Source of the DNA: Oscillospiraceae bacterium
GTDB taxonomy: Bacteria; Bacillota; Clostridia; Oscillospirales; Acutalibacteraceae
Direction of reading: 5' to 3'
DNA: 10,622 nucleotides
Assembly: GCA_902797915.1 (NCBI GenBank)
Contig: CADBUK010000148.1
Location: forward strand, 1 to 10,622
Below the pieces are notes generated by a model. The model ran no database searches. It saw nothing but the letters and a program-made list of their open reading frames with translations, and was not told where the DNA came from. This document shows positions 8,171 through 10,622 of the stretch, piece after piece (the stretch's first letter is position 1; every line of letters starts with the position of its first letter). Both the position numbers and the translations under genes were made by a program.

Positions 8171-8187
8171 AAATCTTCACCTTGATA

Positions 8188-8210
8188 ATGGGCGGAAGAA
8201 ATCCGCCCAT
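8188..8210 (-). promoter_or_regulatory. Intercistronic stem-loop between transporter and GH51 genes
   Basis: Arms 8188-8196 (ATGGGCGGA) and 8202-8210 (TCCGCCCAT) are perfect 9-bp reverse complements with a 5-base loop. In the - strand transcript the hairpin sits 5 bases after the transporter stop and ends a few bases before the GH51 ribosome binding site. No T-run follows, so it is not an intrinsic terminator. It more likely protects the 3' end of the upstream segment or tunes relative expression of the two genes; this role is inference. Confidence 0.7.
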
Positions 8211-8215
8211 ATAAA

Positions 8216-9649
8216 TTAATCTCTTCTTGCTGCAAGCTCTGAGGAAATCTTTGCCTTCTTTTCGCCGTATATGTCATACTTGAGCATCGGGAAAATTGAA
8301 AGCAGAGCAAGAATACCGGGCAGTGCAGTATAAGCAAAGAAGATAATGTCCTTATTGCAGTTTGAGAAATCCTGAGCGTTAAGAGCGTCATAATAACCTG
8401 AAGCGCCTACAAACACAAGGCCTACCGCCATACCGAGAGCAAGGCAAACCTTGATTGTAAGGGTAAGAATTGAATAGCAAGCGCCCTCATTTCTCTTACC
8501 CGTTTCGTACTCATACGCGTCAACGCAGTCAGCGGTCATAATCATAGGCATAAGGGTTACGGCGCCGAACTGAAGACCGATAAGGAACAGCGAAGCGTAG
8601 AACAGAATTGTAAGCACAAGGTTTTTCGGGTTCTGGAACCAGAAATGACCAACCGCAAACGAGAAGATTGAAGCCGCAAAGCCGTAAACGGAAAGCAGAA
8701 TATAAGCATTCCTTTCATTCAGCTTTTTAATAAGGAACGGGCAGAGCGCCATACTTATCATTGAGCCGACCGCGGTAACAATACCGAGAACAACAACAAG
8801 GTTCTGCGAGCCGAGAATGATTGTTGCCGCCTGAACCTGAATGCCCATTGCCATCTGCCTGCCGAAGCCGAGGAAGTAGGAAATGATTACAAGCATAAAC
8901 GGCTTATTTGATTTCAGCGCCGCAAACATTTCCTTAAAGCCTACGGTTTCGCTTGAAGCGGTGGTAACTCTCTCTTTATTAATAAGCGGAATAAGCGCAA
9001 ACAATACGCAGCCGAAAATTGCCGTAAGAATACCTACAAACAAAAACTCGGTTGAAATCATCGGTGCGTCCTGCTCGCCTTTTTTAACCAAAACCTTTGA
9101 GCCCTCTGGAATAATGAGGCACACGATAGGTACGATTACCGCACAGGCGGAGAAGCCAACCTGCTTGAAGGTGTTTGAAATTGAAACAACGTTTGTACGC
9201 TCCGTCGGGTTAGGAGTAAGCGCTGCGGCAATACCCTGCGAGGGAACGTCGCCCATAGTCATAGCGATTGACCAGATAAGGCTTACGATGAAAATCCACA
9301 CATAAAGCCCAACGCCCTTGAACGGCACCTTAACGAAAATAATTGCCGTAGTAATAAGCAGCGGAGCAAGCGAATAAACAATCATTGACTTAAACTTGCC
9401 GAGCTTGCTTTTTGAACGGTCCATAAGATTGCCGACAACGGGGTCTGCCGCGGCGGAAACAATTTTTGCAACCAAAATAAGAATTGCAACGATGATTACG
9501 TTTGCGCCGAGGATTGAACCCGAAAACTCTGCCTGATAAGTGAAAAGCAGACCGACTATTGCCTGAAAGCCGAAAAGGCCGAGGGAATACGCCGCAATCT
9601 CCTTAAAACTCAGGTATTTCTGGGTTGAAGCGTCATTAGGGTTAGACAT
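8216..9649 (-). CDS. GPH-family (MelB/XylP-like) sugar:cation symporter
   Basis: 477 residues with about 12 membrane spans, an MFS-type transporter of the glycoside-pentoside-hexuronide:cation family. Diagnostic parts are ADPVVGNLMDRSKSKLGKFK (68-87), MGDVPSQG (132-139) and the C-half signature MTADCVDAYEYETGKRNEG (371-389). Compared with E. coli MelB as I recall it, D59 is kept (D69) and D124 is kept (D134). D55 is replaced by Ser65, and the K18-D19 pair by Phe28-Gln29. This suggests a sugar other than melibiose and possibly altered cation use. Being next to a cytosolic GH51, the likely cargo is an arabinose-containing oligosaccharide; that is inference from context. AGGAGG at 9659-9664 lies 9 bases before the ATG and fixes the start. 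An unusual-looking hydrophilic insert, VLVKKGEQDAPMIST (186-200), sits between spans in the first half. Confidence 0.93.
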   Translation of the reverse strand: MSNPNDASTQKYLSFKEIAAYSLGLFGFQAIVGLLFTYQAEFSGSILGANVIIVAILILVAKIVSAAADPVVGNLMDRSKSKLGKFKSMIVYSLAPLLITTAIIFVKVPFKGVGLYVWIFIVSLIWSIAMTMGDVPSQGIAAALTPNPTERTNVVSISNTFKQVGFSACAVIVPIVCLIIPEGSKVLVKKGEQDAPMISTEFLFVGILTAIFGCVLFALIPLINKERVTTASSETVGFKEMFAALKSNKPFMLVIISYFLGFGRQMAMGIQVQAATIILGSQNLVVVLGIVTAVGSMISMALCPFLIKKLNERNAYILLSVYGFAASIFSFAVGHFWFQNPKNLVLTILFYASLFLIGLQFGAVTLMPMIMTADCVDAYEYETGKRNEGACYSILTLTIKVCLALGMAVGLVFVGASGYYDALNAQDFSNCNKDIIFFAYTALPGILALLSIFPMLKYDIYGEKKAKISSELAARRD

Positions 9650-9658
9650 AAAAATTTA

Positions 9659-9664
9659 CCTCCT
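9659..9664 (-). promoter_or_regulatory. Consensus Shine-Dalgarno of the transporter gene
   Basis: The - strand reads AGGAGG, a full match to the anti-16S sequence, 9 bases before the ATG at 9649-9647. It is the strongest site in the right operon (the SDR and kinase genes have weaker or more distant ones), so the transporter is probably well translated. It follows directly on a run of six T's. Confidence 0.85.
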
Positions 9665-9678
9665 AAAAAAGTCCAAAC

Positions 9679-9702
9679 GGCGAAACGGAAACCCGCTTCG
9701 CC
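9679..9702 (-). promoter_or_regulatory. Intercistronic stem-loop between SDR and transporter genes
   Basis: The - strand transcript can form a 10-bp stem GGCGAAGCGG / CCGTTTCGCC with a 4-base GTTT loop; one pair is G-U, which would be a C/A mismatch on the other strand, so the structure is specific to the operon's sense strand. After the stem come 8 bases, then TTTTTT and the transporter's AGGAGG. The T-run is too far from the stem for a standard intrinsic terminator, so partial attenuation or a processing/stability role is more likely. Function is inferred. Confidence 0.6.
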
Positions 9703-9712
9703 TTATTTGAAA

Positions 9713-10549
9713 TTAATCTCTGAAAACATCGGCAAACAAGTCGATATTTGCCATTTTCATTACACTGCTGAAAAGGCGCGAGCCGTTAACGGGAAGCAGC
9801 TTGCCGAAAACGCTCATTGCGTGTGCGTCAAGGCCGTGAACCTGAAGCGCCTGCTTTCTTTCAATACCGAACATAATCAGCTTAACCATCAAATCACAAT
9901 CGGTTGAAATCATATCCATAACCTTCTGACCCTTGCCGCCTTCATTTTTCTGGTCACGGAAAATATCGGTTTTTGTAAAGCCGGGGCATACCAAGCCAAC
10001 ATAAACCTTGCCCCTGAATTCCTCACGCAAGGACTCAGTAAAGCCCTTGAGCGCAGCCTTTGAAGCGGAATACATTGTTGTTCCTGCAAGGCTCATAAGC
10101 GCCGCGGATGAATCAATATTTACAATACCCGGGTTGCTGCTTTTGAGAAGCATGGGCAGCATTGCCTTTGTTGAATAAACGCAGGAATAGAAATTGATGT
10201 TGATTGCCCTTTCAATTTCGTCCATATCGTAGCGGTCAAAGCGCTTAAACTTAGGCAGAATACCCGCATTATTAACGAGCACGTCAACCTGAACACCCTC
10301 TGCCTCAAGCTCTGCAACAAAATTATCCCAATTCTCCTTCTTGGAAACGTCAAAAAGCTTGTAGGAAAACTGCTTAGCGTAATCGGGGCCGAGCTCCTCA
10401 ATAAATTTAAGCATTTTCGGTTCGCTTCTTGCAACGCCGATAACGCGGCAGCCGTGCTTTTTAATAAGGGTTGCGGCAATACCCGCGCCCATACCGCCGG
10501 AAGCGCCCGTTACTACGCAGGTTTTTCCGCTAAGCCAACAATTAGACAT
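9713..10549 (-). CDS. SDR-family NAD(P)-dependent oxidoreductase
   Basis: 278 residues with a classical short-chain dehydrogenase Rossmann fold. The cofactor motif TGASGGMG is at 14-21, the NNAG motif at 93-96, and the catalytic Ser147-Tyr160-Lys164 in NIDSSAAL and YSASKAA. The strand-2 end VARS (39-42) with Arg41 suggests NADP(H) preference. PGFTKTDIF (189-197) follows the active site as usual. The C-terminal tail (about 240-278, with KLLPVNGSRLFSSVMKMA) is longer than in the 250-residue classical SDRs and may shape the substrate site or touch the membrane. Substrate cannot be deduced. It is the first gene of the - strand operon, 63 bases before the transporter gene, so a role on a sugar or sugar-derived carbonyl is possible but only inferred. 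The AAAGG site is about 13 bases from the ATG, a loose spacing. Confidence 0.9.
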   Translation of the reverse strand: MSNCWLSGKTCVVTGASGGMGAGIAATLIKKHGCRVIGVARSEPKMLKFIEELGPDYAKQFSYKLFDVSKKENWDNFVAELEAEGVQVDVLVNNAGILPKFKRFDRYDMDEIERAININFYSCVYSTKAMLPMLLKSSNPGIVNIDSSAALMSLAGTTMYSASKAALKGFTESLREEFRGKVYVGLVCPGFTKTDIFRDQKNEGGKGQKVMDMISTDCDLMVKLIMFGIERKQALQVHGLDAHAMSVFGKLLPVNGSRLFSSVMKMANIDLFADVFRD

Positions 10550-10571
10550 AATAAGTCACTTACCTTTCATC

Positions 10572-10583
10572 AAGTAATTACTT
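10572..10583. promoter_or_regulatory. Perfect 12-bp palindrome, candidate operator of the SDR-GH51 operon
   Basis: AAGTAATTACTT is its own reverse complement. It lies just downstream of the -10 hexamer and covers the predicted transcription start (around 10581), a position where a dimeric repressor would block initiation. I do not recognise it as the site of a named regulator, and short AT-rich palindromes can arise by chance. Confidence 0.5.
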
Positions 10584-10587
10584 ATTT

Positions 10588-10616
10588 ATTATACTAAAAT
10601 ATACTAATTATTACAA
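10588..10616 (-). promoter_or_regulatory. Sigma-A-type promoter of the SDR-transporter-GH51-kinase operon
   Basis: On the - strand TTGTAA (10616-10611) and TATAAT (10593-10588) are separated by exactly 17 bases; the -10 is a perfect consensus and the -35 matches 4 of 6. Predicted start of transcription is near 10581, leaving a leader of about 32 bases to the SDR ATG. It is the only convincing promoter seen in the right operon. Confidence 0.75.
10590..10607 (-). repeat. Direct repeat TTAGTATA with 10-base period within promoter spacer
   Basis: TTAGTATA occurs at 10607-10600 and again at 10597-10590 on the - strand, one helical turn apart, in the -35/-10 spacer and reaching into the -10 hexamer. 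Equal-face repeats like this can bind an activator or repressor, but the region is AT-rich and the repeat may be incidental. Confidence 0.4.
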
Positions 10617-10622
10617 TACATA

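Noticed and set aside
7742..8185. 147-codon + strand open frame opposite the 5' part of the GH51 gene
   Set aside because: The opposite strand encodes conserved GH51 motifs; no ribosome binding site or recognisable protein features support this frame.
8883..9305. 140-codon + strand open frame opposite the transporter gene
   Set aside because: Antisense to a complete GPH transporter; its length follows from the skewed codon use of a membrane protein gene.
9665..9702. Full intrinsic terminator between SDR and transporter genes
   Set aside because: The T-run begins 8 bases after the stem rather than directly at its base, and no new promoter is seen for the downstream genes.
10550..10622. Catabolite-responsive element (CcpA cre site) upstream of the sugar operon
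   Set aside because: Scanning the leader and promoter by eye found no match to the cre consensus; the region is too AT-rich and lacks the central CG.

Overview
The window looks like chromosomal DNA from a Gram-positive gut anaerobe of the Clostridia (Bacillota), plausibly Ruminococcaceae/Oscillospiraceae-like. The grounds are strong Shine-Dalgarno sites (AGGAGG, AAAGGAG), tightly packed unidirectional operons, moderate GC with AT-rich membrane-protein genes, and a gene content (DUF6625, LicD, GPH transporter with GH51) typical of such genomes. The exact taxon cannot be read from the sequence.

The window holds two convergent operons that meet at one perfect hairpin. The left operon (1-5712, + strand) is the 3' part of a surface-polysaccharide cluster. 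In order it encodes the C-terminal half of a GT4-type glycosyltransferase, a DUF6625 putative glycosyltransferase, a hexapeptide-repeat acetyltransferase, a polytopic O-antigen-ligase/Wzy-like polymerase, a Wzx-like flippase and a LicD-family phosphotransferase. Together these fit a Wzx/Wzy-type pathway: sugars are added to a lipid carrier in the cytosol, acetylated, flipped, polymerised outside, and decorated with phosphocholine or a related phospho-substituent. Genes overlap or sit 10-25 bases apart, so they are almost certainly co-transcribed. The operon promoter lies upstream of the window.

A 15-bp perfect stem-loop at 5716-5752 has T-runs usable in both directions and probably ends both transcripts.

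The right operon (10622 down to 5756, - strand) begins at a recognisable sigma-A-type promoter. It encodes an SDR oxidoreductase, a GPH-family sugar:cation symporter, a cytosolic GH51 alpha-L-arabinofuranosidase with both catalytic glutamates, and a PfkB-family kinase resembling 1-phosphofructokinase. The natural reading is uptake of arabinose-containing oligosaccharides and their hydrolysis inside the cell, with a kinase feeding phosphorylated sugar into glycolysis. The SDR's role is unclear. Two intercistronic hairpins flank the transporter gene. The promoter region carries a 12-bp perfect palindrome over the predicted start of transcription and an 8-bp direct repeat with 10-base periodicity in the promoter spacer. 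Both are candidate regulator sites.

No RNA genes, insertion sequences, CRISPR arrays or phage genes are visible, and no gene-free stretch exceeds about 75 bases. The gene families are known ones. The points of interest are the gene combination of the right operon, the altered transporter residues, the poorly characterised DUF6625 protein, and the regulatory structures.
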